From Noviluteimonas sp052115395 (GTDB lineage Bacteria > Pseudomonadota > Gammaproteobacteria > Xanthomonadales > Xanthomonadaceae): a stretch of DNA of 64,000 nt. This document shows, one piece after another, positions 34,300 through 43,100 of the stretch (its first letter is position 1; the number at the start of each line of letters is the position of its first letter). The notes beneath the pieces were generated by a model. It did no database searches. It had not been told where the DNA came from and was given only the letters and a program-made list of their open reading frames with translations. A program made the translations under genes and the position numbers. Location of the stretch: the NCBI GenBank assembly GCA_052115395.1, contig JBFRGO010000003.1; one strand, given 5' to 3'.

Positions 34300-34956
34300 A
34301 TGGATGTCCTGTACTACTCGCCCGGTGCCGCCAGCCTGGTCGTGCATTGGTTGTTGATCGAACTCGACGCGCCGCACGCGCTCCACCTGATCGACACGTC
34401 CACCGGCGCCCAGCGTTCGCCCGAATACCTCAAGCTCAATCCCAACGGCGTGGTGCCCACGCTCGTGCTCGATGGCGTGCCGCGTTTCGAAGCCGCCGCG
34501 TTGCTGATGACGCTCGCCGATCGCGACCCGCAGCATCGCTTCGCGCCCACGCACGACGACCCGCAGCGCGCCGATTACAACCAGTGGATGTTCCACCTGG
34601 CCAATGCGGTGCAGCCCCTGTTCCGCCAGTGGTGGTATCCGCACGAGCCTGCCGGCGAGGCGAATGCCGATGCCGTGCGCGCGTCCATCGCGCCGCGCAT
34701 CGCCGCCGCGTGGGATCGCCTGGATGCGCGCATCGCCGAACACGGCCCTTACCTGCTGGGCGACCGGCTGACCGCCGCGGATTTCTATCTCACGATGCTG
34801 TTGCGCTGGTCGCGCAACATGCCGCGCCCGGCCACCGATTGGCCGCACCTTCGCGACTTCGCCAATCGCATGCGCGCGCGCCCGTCCTTCGCCACGCTGT
34901 ATGCGCGCGAAGGCTTGTCCGAATGGAGCCTTGGCCCCGCGACGGCGGCGGTCTGA
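34300..34956 (+). CDS. Glutathione S-transferase family protein
   Basis: The 218-residue protein has a thioredoxin-like N-terminal domain (MDVLYYSPGAASLVVHWLLI, LNPNGVVPTLVLDG with the cis-Pro, FEAAALLMTLAD). An all-helical GST C-terminal domain follows (GPYLLGDRLTAADFYLTMLL, the N-capping box and hydrophobic staple). Ser or Tyr near residue 8 is the likely glutathione-activating residue. AGAGGGA (34285-34291) supports ATG 34300 rather than ATG 34267. It lies four bases before the rhomboid gene. Confidence 0.88.
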   Translation: MDVLYYSPGAASLVVHWLLIELDAPHALHLIDTSTGAQRSPEYLKLNPNGVVPTLVLDGVPRFEAAALLMTLADRDPQHRFAPTHDDPQRADYNQWMFHLANAVQPLFRQWWYPHEPAGEANADAVRASIAPRIAAAWDRLDARIAEHGPYLLGDRLTAADFYLTMLLRWSRNMPRPATDWPHLRDFANRMRARPSFATLYAREGLSEWSLGPATAAV

Positions 34957-34959
34957 GGC

Positions 34960-35577
34960 ATGGGTTCCCCGCAGACCCTGATCCTCATCGCGATCACCGT
35001 GGTGGTGTCGTGGCTGTCGTTCTCGCGCACGCGCCTGCTCGATCGCCTGACCCTGTGGCCGCCGGCGATCGATCGCAAGCACGAGTACGACCGGCTGGTG
35101 ACGCACGGGTTCGTGCACGCCGACTGGATGCACCTGTTCTTCAACATGTTCACGCTGTATTTCTTCGGGCCGCTGGCCGAACGGTTCTACGGCGAGGCGA
35201 TCGGGCCGCTGGCCTATCCGGTGTTCTATCTCTCCGCGATCGTGGTCGCGATCCTGCCGACCTACATGCGCCATCGGCACGATGCGGCGTATCGCAGCCT
35301 GGGCGCGTCGGGTGCGGTGGCGGCGGTGATGTTCACCTACGTGCTGTTCGATCCGTGGGGGCGCATCTACCTGTTCTTCGGCATTCCGTGCCCGGCGATC
35401 GTGTTCGGCGTGCTCTACCTGGCGTACTCGGCCTGGGCCGATGCGCGTGGCGGGCACGGCAACATCAACCACAGCGCGCACTTCTGGGGCGCCGCCTTCG
35501 GCATCGCCGCCGCGCTGGTGGTCGAGCCGCGGCTGATCGAGGTGTTCACGCAGCGGCTGCTCGCGCCGCTGCAGTGA
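34960..35577 (+). CDS. Rhomboid-family intramembrane protease
   Basis: The 205-residue membrane protein shows rhomboid motifs: HGFVHADWMHLFFNMFTLYF (membrane helix 2 region with His and Asn of the oxyanion hole), LGASGAVAAV with the catalytic Ser in GxSG, and INHSAHFWGAAFG with the catalytic His in H-x3-H form. About six hydrophobic helices are visible. Rhomboids cut single-span membrane substrates within the bilayer. It begins right after the GST gene and is probably cotranscribed. Confidence 0.9.
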   Translation: MGSPQTLILIAITVVVSWLSFSRTRLLDRLTLWPPAIDRKHEYDRLVTHGFVHADWMHLFFNMFTLYFFGPLAERFYGEAIGPLAYPVFYLSAIVVAILPTYMRHRHDAAYRSLGASGAVAAVMFTYVLFDPWGRIYLFFGIPCPAIVFGVLYLAYSAWADARGGHGNINHSAHFWGAAFGIAAALVVEPRLIEVFTQRLLAPLQ

Positions 35578-35641
35578 GCGATCACCCCGGCTGAATCTCC
35601 ACCGTGGTATCCGGGCGCTCTGGACCTGACGAGGAAGCGCC

Positions 35642-36346
35642 ATGGCGACCCGGAAACCTGCGAAGAAGTCGGCGGCGAAGAAAAGTGCGAAGAAGGCCGC
35701 CCGGAAGGCGGGCGCGAAGAAGGCCGTGAAAAAGGCCGGCGCGAAGAAGGCGACGAAGAAGGCCCTGAAGAAGGCGGCGAAGAAGGTCGCCGCGAAGAAG
35801 ACCGGGACGCGCAGCGCTTCGACGAAGAAGAGGGCAGTGAAGAAGGGCGCGGCAAGAAAAACCGCGGTGAAGAAGGCGGCGGCGAAGAAGCCGGTCGCGA
35901 AGAAGGTCGCGACGAAGAAAGCCGCTTCGAAGCAGGTCGCGACGAAGAAGGCCGCGTCGAAGAAAGCCGTGCCCACGAAGGTCGCTTCGAAGCAGACCGC
36001 CACGAAGAAGACCGCTTCGAAAAAGACCGCGTCGAAGCAGACCACCGCCCGCAAGGCGCCGCGCAAGTCGACGCTGAGCTTCGCCTCGAGCATCACCCCC
36101 GAACAGGCGCTGGAAAATACCCGCCGCCTGCTCGCCGAGAAGCACGAGCACGATCGCGAGACGCCGGTATGGCAGACGATCGGCCACGACGGCGGCGCGC
36201 AGCCCGCGCACGACGGCTTCCAGTCCGACGAAGCCCGCGACCGCGCCGTTGGCCGAGGGCAGGAGGAAACCCGCTCGGAGGGCATCGCCGGCAGCGCGGC
36301 CGCCACCGACCGCCACAACCAGGGCAAGCGCGATTCCCGCGGTTGA
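35642..36346 (+). CDS. Histone H1-like Lys/Ala-rich nucleoid protein with acidic-polar tail
   Basis: Residues 1-140 are repeats of AKKxAxKK-type words (KKSAAKKSAKKAARKAGAKK, AKKPVAKKVATKKAASKQ and the like), resembling eukaryotic H1 tails and bacterial H1-like DNA-binding proteins. Residues 143-234 change character: FASSITPEQALENTRRLLAE then HDRETPVWQTIGHDGGAQPA, a conserved-looking helical segment, and a polar disordered end. Nucleoid compaction is the usual assumption. The repeats make it prone to length variation by slippage. The ATG at 35642 follows GAGGAAG. Confidence 0.8.
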   Translation: MATRKPAKKSAAKKSAKKAARKAGAKKAVKKAGAKKATKKALKKAAKKVAAKKTGTRSASTKKRAVKKGAARKTAVKKAAAKKPVAKKVATKKAASKQVATKKAASKKAVPTKVASKQTATKKTASKKTASKQTTARKAPRKSTLSFASSITPEQALENTRRLLAEKHEHDRETPVWQTIGHDGGAQPAHDGFQSDEARDRAVGRGQEETRSEGIAGSAAATDRHNQGKRDSRG

Positions 36347-36362
36347 TGGCACCATCGACCCC

Positions 36363-36680
36363 ATGAACACCGACGCATCGCGCGACATCGCCGCCCGCAT
36401 CCGCCATCAAGCGGATGCGGGGCCGGATTCCGAAGGCCGCTTCACCGTCGAAGTCGACGGCGTGCAGGCCGAACTGGTCTACCGCCGCGACGACGCGGCG
36501 CAGATCACCATCCTCCACACCGGCGTGCCCTCGGCGATCGGCGGGCGCGGCGTCGCCGCCGAGCTGGTGCGCACGACGCTGGACTGGGTGAAGGCCGAGG
36601 GCATGAAAGTGCACCTGGCCTGCAGCTATTCGAAGGCCTGGGTGGCCCGGCATCCGGAGTACGCGGCGCTCACCGTCTGA
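36363..36680 (+). CDS. Small GNAT-like N-acetyltransferase (COG2388 type)
   Basis: The 105-residue protein corresponds to the minimal acetyltransferase fold of YjdJ/COG2388: RFTVEVDGVQAELVYRRDD, then ITILHTGVPSAIGGRGVAAE, the CoA pyrophosphate-binding loop (GGRGVA), and VHLACSYSKAWVARHPEY. Substrate unknown. It starts 16 bp after the H1-like gene stops, and the rRNA synthase gene follows after 20 bp, so the three may be one transcript. Confidence 0.85.
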   Translation: MNTDASRDIAARIRHQADAGPDSEGRFTVEVDGVQAELVYRRDDAAQITILHTGVPSAIGGRGVAAELVRTTLDWVKAEGMKVHLACSYSKAWVARHPEYAALTV

Positions 36681-36700
36681 CAAGCACGTAAACTGGGCGG

Positions 36701-37417
36701 ATGCGCCTCAACAAGTTCATCAGCGACACCGGCGCCTGCTCGCGCCGCGAAGCCGACCGCCTCATCGCCGAGGGCCGCGTCCAGGTCAACGGCATCCGCG
36801 CCCGCGTGGGCGCCGAAGTGGGCGAGGAAGACACCGTCCTCGTCGACGGCCAGCCACTGCGCGTCCGCGCCGCGGCGGCGCCAGGCAAGCGTCGGCACGT
36901 CTACATCGCGCTCAACAAGCCGGTCGGCATCACCTGCACGACCGAAACGGGCGTCAACGACAACATCATCGATTTCATCGGGCACCAGGAGCGCATCTTC
37001 CCGATCGGGCGCCTGGACAAGGAGTCCGAGGGCCTGATCCTGCTGACCTCCAACGGCGACATCGTCAACGAGATCCTGCGCGCCGAGAACAAGCTGGAGA
37101 AGGAGTACCTGGTCGCGATCAACCACCCGGTCACCGACGAATTCCTGCGCGGCATGGCCCGCGGGGTGCCGCTGCACGGGGAGACGACGCTGCCGTGCAA
37201 GACCGGCAAGCTCGGCCGTTTCGGCTTCCGCATCGTGCTCGTGCAGGGGCTCAACCGGCAGATCCGGCTGATGGCGGCGCATTTCGGCCACCGGGTGAAG
37301 CAACTGATGCGTGTGAGGATCGGCTCGGTGAAGTTGGGCCACCTCAAGGTGGGCCAGTGGCGCAATCTGACGCAGGCCGAGCTGCAGGCTCTCCTGCCGC
37401 ACCGAACCGAGTGGTGA
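36701..37417 (+). CDS. rluF: 23S rRNA pseudouridine synthase, RluF type
   Basis: The 238-residue protein starts with an S4 RNA-binding domain (MRLNKFISDTGACSRREADR, EGRVQVNG), followed by the RsuA/RluB family catalytic domain with the essential Asp in IGRLDKESEGLILLTSNGD. It continues LEKEYLVAIN and LVQGLNRQIRLMAAHFGHRV. Sequence style (NKPVGITCTTE, INHPVTDEF) fits RluF, which modifies U2604 (and U2605) near the peptidyl transferase centre, more than RluB. Full length. Confidence 0.9.
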   Translation: MRLNKFISDTGACSRREADRLIAEGRVQVNGIRARVGAEVGEEDTVLVDGQPLRVRAAAAPGKRRHVYIALNKPVGITCTTETGVNDNIIDFIGHQERIFPIGRLDKESEGLILLTSNGDIVNEILRAENKLEKEYLVAINHPVTDEFLRGMARGVPLHGETTLPCKTGKLGRFGFRIVLVQGLNRQIRLMAAHFGHRVKQLMRVRIGSVKLGHLKVGQWRNLTQAELQALLPHRTEW

Positions 37418-37668
37418 GGCCCAGCCTCGTGGTGGGACGTTCGTCGGGAAAATGAACTTCGTGCTCCCGCATTCACACTTTGGCGTGAAAGTAGGGTAAG
37501 GTGCGCCCACTGTTTCAAGCGGGATCACGGTACATCGTGGCCCGATGCGGTAGATCAAGGCGTCAGCCCGCGGTCCGCTACATCGTTCGCTCATTACCCC
37601 TTGCTGGACAGTCTCGGTGCGCAAAGTGCGCATCGTGCACCAACCATCTGTTTTTCAAGGAGTAGTTT
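37418..37668 (+). promoter_or_regulatory. Cold shock gene promoter and leader region
   Basis: The 250 bp before the cold shock gene hold no frame of interest. A dyad TTCAC-N8-GTGAA lies at 37473-37490 just before AGTAGGGTAAGGT, a possible -10 area. The remaining roughly 150 bp could be the long structured leader typical of cspA-type mRNAs, ending in AAGGAG before the ATG. Leader function and transcription start are inferred. Confidence 0.4.
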
Positions 37669-37878
37669 ATGTCCGATCGTCAGACCGGTACCGTCAAGTG
37701 GTTCAACGACGCCAAGGGCTTCGGCTTCATCACGCCGGAATCCGGCCCGGACCTCTTCGTGCACTTCCGTTCCATCCAGGGCACCGGCTTCAAGTCGCTG
37801 CAGGAAGGCCAGCGCGTGTCGTTCAAGGTCGTGCAGGGCCAGAAGGGCCTGCAGGCCGACGAAGTCCAGGCCGTCTAA
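37669..37878 (+). CDS. Cold shock protein (CspA family)
   Basis: The 69-residue OB-fold protein has both RNA-binding motifs: KWFNDAKGFGFI (RNP1) and LFVHFRSI (RNP2), plus GLQADEV near the end. It melts RNA structure and supports transcription and translation at low temperature. AAGGAG precedes the ATG. It stands alone between a leader region and a strong terminator, so it is monocistronic. Paralogues cannot be told apart here, so no symbol is given. Confidence 0.95.
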   Translation: MSDRQTGTVKWFNDAKGFGFITPESGPDLFVHFRSIQGTGFKSLQEGQRVSFKVVQGQKGLQADEVQAV

Positions 37879-37931
37879 GGTCCACGACATCGCGGTATGC
37901 CCGGCGCGGTAACGCACCGGGCGCACCTTCG

Positions 37932-37961
37932 AAAACCCGGCGCTTGCGCCGGGTTTTCTTT
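37932..37961 (+). terminator. Rho-independent terminator
   Basis: AAAACCCGGCG and CGCCGGGTTTT form an 11 bp stem around CTTG, followed by a T-rich run, 54 bp past the cold shock gene. The symmetric A/T ends would let it work in both directions. Confidence 0.88.
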
Positions 37962-38075
37962 TGCCCGAAGCAAAAACGCGTTCCCGCATGTCGGATGCAT
38001 GCGCGGCGGGTGTATTCAGGCGTCACGCCGCTGGCGATAATTTGCGCGCGACCCTCGAGCCAATGGATTGCCTCA

Positions 38076-38906
38076 ATGACGCGCCGTGCGCTGTTCGTTC
38101 TCTTCCTCGCCGTTGCCACGCTGGCTGCCTGCCGCCGTGAGTCTCCGGCGCCTGCGGCCGCGCCCGGCGTGGCGCCTGCCACCACCGCGGCCAAGCCCGC
38201 CGCCGCCTCCACCGCGGTGGTGCCGCTGAAGGACGTCGTGGAAACCACGCCGCGCTACGTCATCGGCATCACGTATCCCAAGGAAGCCGCGCCGTACCCG
38301 GGCCTGGTGTCGGCGTTGATGGCGTATGCGGCCAATTCGCGCAAGGACCTGATCGGCGCCGTCGATGCGCTCGGCAACGACACGCCGACCGCGCCCTACG
38401 AGTTGAGCCTGTCCTACACCACGCTGGTGGATTCGCCGGACCTGGTCGCGATCGCCGCCGACGGCAGCCTGTACACCGGGGGTGCGCACGGCTCGCCGCT
38501 GATCGCGCGTTTCGTCTGGTTGCCCAAGCGCAACGCGATGCTGAGCGCCGACAAACTCGTGACCGATGCGAAAGGCTGGCAGGCGATTTCCGATTTCGTG
38601 CGCGAACAACTGCACACCGCGCTGTCGCAGCGCATCGATGCCGACGACGTGCCGCCCGAGGAACGCGCCGACATGTTGAAGAACGCCGGGGAGATGATCG
38701 ACGACGGCACGCAGCCCAAGGCCGACGCGTTCTCCGAATTCGAACCGCGCGTCGGCGCCGATGGGCGCATCGCCGCGTTGCGCTTCGTGTTCCCGCCCTA
38801 CCAGGTGGGGCCGTACGCCGACGGCACGCAGACCGTCGACGTCCCCGCCGAAGTCCTGTTGCCGCACGTGGCGCCGGCGTATCGCGCCTTGTTCCGCGGC
38901 GGCTGA
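38076..38906 (+). CDS. DUF3298/DUF4163 lipoprotein (RsiV-like fold)
   Basis: The 276-residue protein has a lipoprotein signal ending LAAC (about residue 19) and an Ala/Pro linker. The DUF4163-DUF3298 pair follows: ELSLSYTTLVDSPDLVAIAA, GGAHGSPLIARFVWLPK (the conserved GGAHG motif), and FVFPPYQVGPYADGTQTVDV. This fold is shared with the extracellular part of RsiV, which binds lysozyme, and with envelope proteins of unknown role. Here there is no anti-sigma domain, so a periplasmic binding role is the most that can be said. Confidence 0.85.
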   Translation: MTRRALFVLFLAVATLAACRRESPAPAAAPGVAPATTAAKPAAASTAVVPLKDVVETTPRYVIGITYPKEAAPYPGLVSALMAYAANSRKDLIGAVDALGNDTPTAPYELSLSYTTLVDSPDLVAIAADGSLYTGGAHGSPLIARFVWLPKRNAMLSADKLVTDAKGWQAISDFVREQLHTALSQRIDADDVPPEERADMLKNAGEMIDDGTQPKADAFSEFEPRVGADGRIAALRFVFPPYQVGPYADGTQTVDVPAEVLLPHVAPAYRALFRGG

Positions 38907-38931
38907 GGCACGGCGCACGCAGGCAGCCGCC

Positions 38932-40077
38932 ATGTCGCCGCATCCGTTCCGGGCGCGTATCGCGGGTTTGTTCCAGGATGCAGGCCTGTGTTTCGACGAC
39001 ACGCGCACCGGCGGCCGCGCGCCCTGGGATCCGCGCGTCCATGACCAGCGCTTTTTCCGCCGCGTGCTCGCGCAAGGCTCGCTCGGGTTGGGCGAGGCCT
39101 ACATGGACGGTTGGTGGGATGTCGACGATCTGGACGGGATGCTGTTCCGCCTGTTGTCGAAGGATCTGGACAAACGCGTGCTCGGCGTCGGCGAAATCTG
39201 GGATGGGTTGCGCGCGCGCGTGATGAACATGCAGAGTCAGGCGCGCAGCTTCGAAGTCGGGCAACGGCATTACGACCTGGGCAACGACCTGTACCGCGCG
39301 ATGCTCGGCAAGCGCATGGTCTACAGCTGCGGCTATTGGCGCCAGGCCACCGACCTGGACGCCGCGCAGGAAGCCAAGCTCGACCTGGTGTGCCGCAAGC
39401 TCGGCCTGCGCCCGGGCATGCGCGTGCTCGACATCGGGTGCGGCTGGGGCGAGGCCCTGAAATTCGCCGCGGAGCGCTACGGCATCCAGGGCGTCGGCGT
39501 GACGGTCTCGCGCGAGCAGGCCGACTACGCGCGCGAGCTCTGCGCGGGCCTGCCCATCGACATTCGCCTGCAGGATTACCGCGAACTCGACGAAGGCTTC
39601 GATCGCATCTTTTCGCTCGGCATGTTCGAACACGTCGGCGTGCGCAACTACGCAACGTATTTCGACGTCGCGCGGCGTTGCCTGTCCACGCAGGCGCCCG
39701 ATGGCGGGCTGTTCCTGCTGCACACGATCGGCAGCGCGCGGTCGGTCGACCACACCGATCCGTGGATCGAGCGCTACATCTTCCCCAATTCGATGCTGCC
39801 CTCGGCCAAACAGATCTCCGAAGCCATCGAAGGCCGCTTCGTGTGCGAGGACTGGCACAACTTCGGCGCCGATTACGACCGCACGCTGCAGGCGTGGCGG
39901 GCGAACATCGAAGCGGCGTGGGATCGGTTGCCGGCGCGCTACGACGAACGCTTCCGCCGCATGTGGCGTTTCTACCTCGCCGGGTCGATGGCGGGGTTCC
40001 GATGCCGGCACATCCACCTGTGGCAGCTGGTGCTGTCGCCGGAGGGCGTGCCCGGCGGCTACATCGCCCCGCGCTAG
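38932..40077 (+). CDS. cfa: Cyclopropane-fatty-acyl-phospholipid synthase
   Basis: The enzyme methylenates double bonds of membrane lipids with S-adenosylmethionine, protecting from acid and stationary-phase stress. The 381-residue protein shows a short N-terminal domain (GLGEAYMDGWWDVDDLDGML), GQRHYDLGNDLYRAMLG, the SAM site VLDIGCGWGEALKFAAERYG, GVTVSREQ, MFEHVGVRNY and the C-terminal FRCRHIHLWQLV. Length is typical. The start ATG at 38932 follows the lipoprotein gene by 25 bp. Confidence 0.93.
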   Translation: MSPHPFRARIAGLFQDAGLCFDDTRTGGRAPWDPRVHDQRFFRRVLAQGSLGLGEAYMDGWWDVDDLDGMLFRLLSKDLDKRVLGVGEIWDGLRARVMNMQSQARSFEVGQRHYDLGNDLYRAMLGKRMVYSCGYWRQATDLDAAQEAKLDLVCRKLGLRPGMRVLDIGCGWGEALKFAAERYGIQGVGVTVSREQADYARELCAGLPIDIRLQDYRELDEGFDRIFSLGMFEHVGVRNYATYFDVARRCLSTQAPDGGLFLLHTIGSARSVDHTDPWIERYIFPNSMLPSAKQISEAIEGRFVCEDWHNFGADYDRTLQAWRANIEAAWDRLPARYDERFRRMWRFYLAGSMAGFRCRHIHLWQLVLSPEGVPGGYIAPR

Positions 40078-40119
40078 CCGTCGCACGGATTGAGACGGGC
40101 AGGGGGGACAGTTCGCCCC

Positions 40120-43100
40120 ATGCCCGTTCAGCCCGCCCTCGCGCACCAGGCGGATAATCCGCCGGCAATGTCGGCGCGTTCCCCCGTCCTCGAACTCTTC
40201 CATCCGGCCGTCGCGGCGTGGTTCGCGCGCGCGTTCCCCGGCCCCACGCAAGCGCAGATCCAGGCCTGGCCGTCGATCGAAGGCGGGCGCCACACGCTGG
40301 TCGCCGCGCCCACCGGTTCGGGCAAGACGCTGACGGCGTTCATGGCCGCCATCGATGCGCTCGTGCGCCAGGGCCTGTCGCCCGAAGGCCTGCCCGAAGC
40401 GACGCAGGTCGTCTACGTCTCGCCGCTCAAGGCCCTGTCCAACGACATCCACCTCAACCTCGAAGCGCCGCTGGAAGGCATCCGCGCCGAACTGGCGCGC
40501 ATGGGCCTGCCCGATGTCGCCATCCGCACCGCGGTGCGCACCGGCGACACCACGCAGAGCGAGCGCGCGCGCATGCGCAAGACGCCGCCGCACATCCTGG
40601 TCACCACGCCCGAATCGCTGTTCGTGTTGCTCGGTTCGGATTCGGGCCGCGCGATGTTGGGTACCGCGCGCACGGTGATCGTCGACGAAATCCACGCCGT
40701 CGCCGCGAGCAAGCGCGGCAGCCACCTCTCACTCTCGCTGGAACGTCTCGACGCGCTGTGCGGCCGCCGCCTCACGCGCGTGGGTTTGTCCGCGACGCAG
40801 AAGCCGATCGAGGAAGTCGCGCGTTTCCTCGTTGGCGCCGGCCACGTCGAGGCAGGCGTGGCCGATTGCGACATCGTCGACATCGGGTATGCGCGCGAAC
40901 GCGACCTCGCCCTCGAAGTGCCGCCCACGCCGCTGCAGGCGGTGATGTCCAACGAGCAGTGGGAACAGGTCTACGCGCGCATCGCCGAACTGGTCCGGCA
41001 ACACAAGACGACGCTCGTCTTCGTCAACACGCGTCGCATGGCCGAGCGCGCCGCACGCCACCTGGGCGATCTGCTCGGCAAGGAACACGTCGCCGCGCAC
41101 CATGGTTCGCTCGCCAAGGAACTGCGCCTGGCGGCCGAACAACGCCTGAAGACCGGCCAATTGCAGGTGCTGGTCGCGACCGCGTCGCTGGAGCTGGGCA
41201 TCGACATCGGCGATGTCGACCTGGTCGTGCAGCTCGGTTCGCCGCGCGCGATCGCGGCCTTCCTGCAACGCGTGGGACGCTCCGGACACTTCGTGGGCGG
41301 CGTGCCGAAGGGCCGCCTGTTCCCGCAATCGCGCGACGACCTGGCCGAATGCGCGGCCTTGCTCGACTGCGTGCGTCGCGGCGAACTGGATGCGCTGCGC
41401 ATGCCGCGGGCGCCGCTGGATGTCCTGGCGCAGCAACTGGTCGCCGAAGTCTGCGCGCAGGAATGGGACGAGGACGGGTTGTTCGCGCTGGTGCGCAACG
41501 CCTGGCCGTACGCGCAGCTCGAGCGCAAGGACTTCGACGCCATCGTGCAGATGCTGGTCGAGGGCTTCACCACGCGCCGCGGCCACCGCGCCAGTTACCT
41601 GCACCGCGATGCCGTCCACAAGCGGCTGCGCGGGCGCGCGGGCGGAAAGCAGATCGCGGTGATGTCGGGCGGCACGATCCCCGACACCGGCGATTACGCC
41701 GTGCTGCTCGAGCCGCAGTCGACCAACATCGGCACGGTCAACGAAGATTTCGCCGTCGAAAGCCTGGCCGGCGACATCTTCCAGTTGGGCAACACGAGCT
41801 ACCGCATCCTGCGCGTGGAGGCCGGCCGCCTGCGCGTGGAAGATGCGCAAGGCATGCCGCCGAGCATCCCGTTCTGGCTGGGCGAAGCGCCGGGCCGCAC
41901 CGATGAACTCTCCGCCGGCGTCTCGCGCCTGCGCACCGTGTTGTCCGAGCGCGTGGAAGCGTCGGAAGATCCGCTGGAACTGCTCACGCGGGACATCGGG
42001 CTCGACGAAGCCGCCGCGCGCCAGCTCGCCGATTACTTCGCGCGGCAGGTGACGGCGCTCGGCACCATGCCGACGCAACGGCGCATCGTGCTGGAGCGGT
42101 TCTTCGACGAATCCGGCGGCACGCAACTGATCGTGCATTCGCCCTTCGGCTCGCGCGTGAACCGCGCGTGGGGCCTGGCTTTGCGCAAGCGCTTCTGCCG
42201 CAAGTTCAACTTCGAACTGCAGGCGGCCGCGACCGAAGACGCGATCGTGTTGTCGCTCTCGACCAGCCACAGCTTCCCGCTGATCGAAGTGGCCTCCTAC
42301 CTGCATCCGAATTCGGCGCTCGACATCCTCGTGCAGGCCTTGCTCGATGCACCGCTGTTCGGCGTGCGCTGGCGCTGGAATGCGACGACGGGGCTCGCGC
42401 TGCCGCGTTTCGTCGGCGGCAAGAAGGTCGCGCCGCAGTTGCAGCGCATGAAGTCCGAGGATCTGCTCGCGACCGTGTTCCCCGACCAGGTCGCCTGCGC
42501 GGAGAACCTGATCGGCGAACGCGAGGTGCCCGACCATCCGCTCGTCGCGCAGACCCTCGATGATTGCCTGCACGATGCGATGGACGCCGAAGGTTGGCTG
42601 TCGGTGTTGCACGGCATGCTGTCGGGCGAGATCGAAGTGGTCGCACGCGATCTGACCGCACCATCGCCCTTCGCGGCCGAAGCCCTCAACGCGCGGCCGT
42701 ATGCCTTCCTCGACGATGCGCCCCTGGAAGAACGCCGCACGCAGGCGGTCATGGCGCGCCGCTACTCCGAAGACGATGCGCCGGGCGATCTGGCGCGCCT
42801 GGATCCCGACGCGATCGACGCGGTGCGCGCGCAAGCCTGGCCCGATGCGCGCAACGCCGACGAAATGCACGAAGCGCTCATGGGCATCGGCACCGTCACG
42901 CAGGCCGACGCCGACGCGAACGGATGGCTGCCCTTGCTGCAATCGCTGGCGAAGGACCGTCGCGCCACGCGCGCGGCGGTGGGCGAGGGCCAGTGGTGGG
43001 CCGCCGAACGCTTGCCGCAACTCCAGGCGTTGCATCCGGGCGCGTCTTGCGCCCCGGACATCGCCACGCCGGAGGTTTATCTGCGCGAATGGCCGCGCGA

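Noticed and set aside
34216..36378. N-terminal extension of the M14 peptidase frame up to 36378
   Set aside because: A signal peptide starts at 34215 and the extension runs antisense through GST, rhomboid and the H1-like gene.
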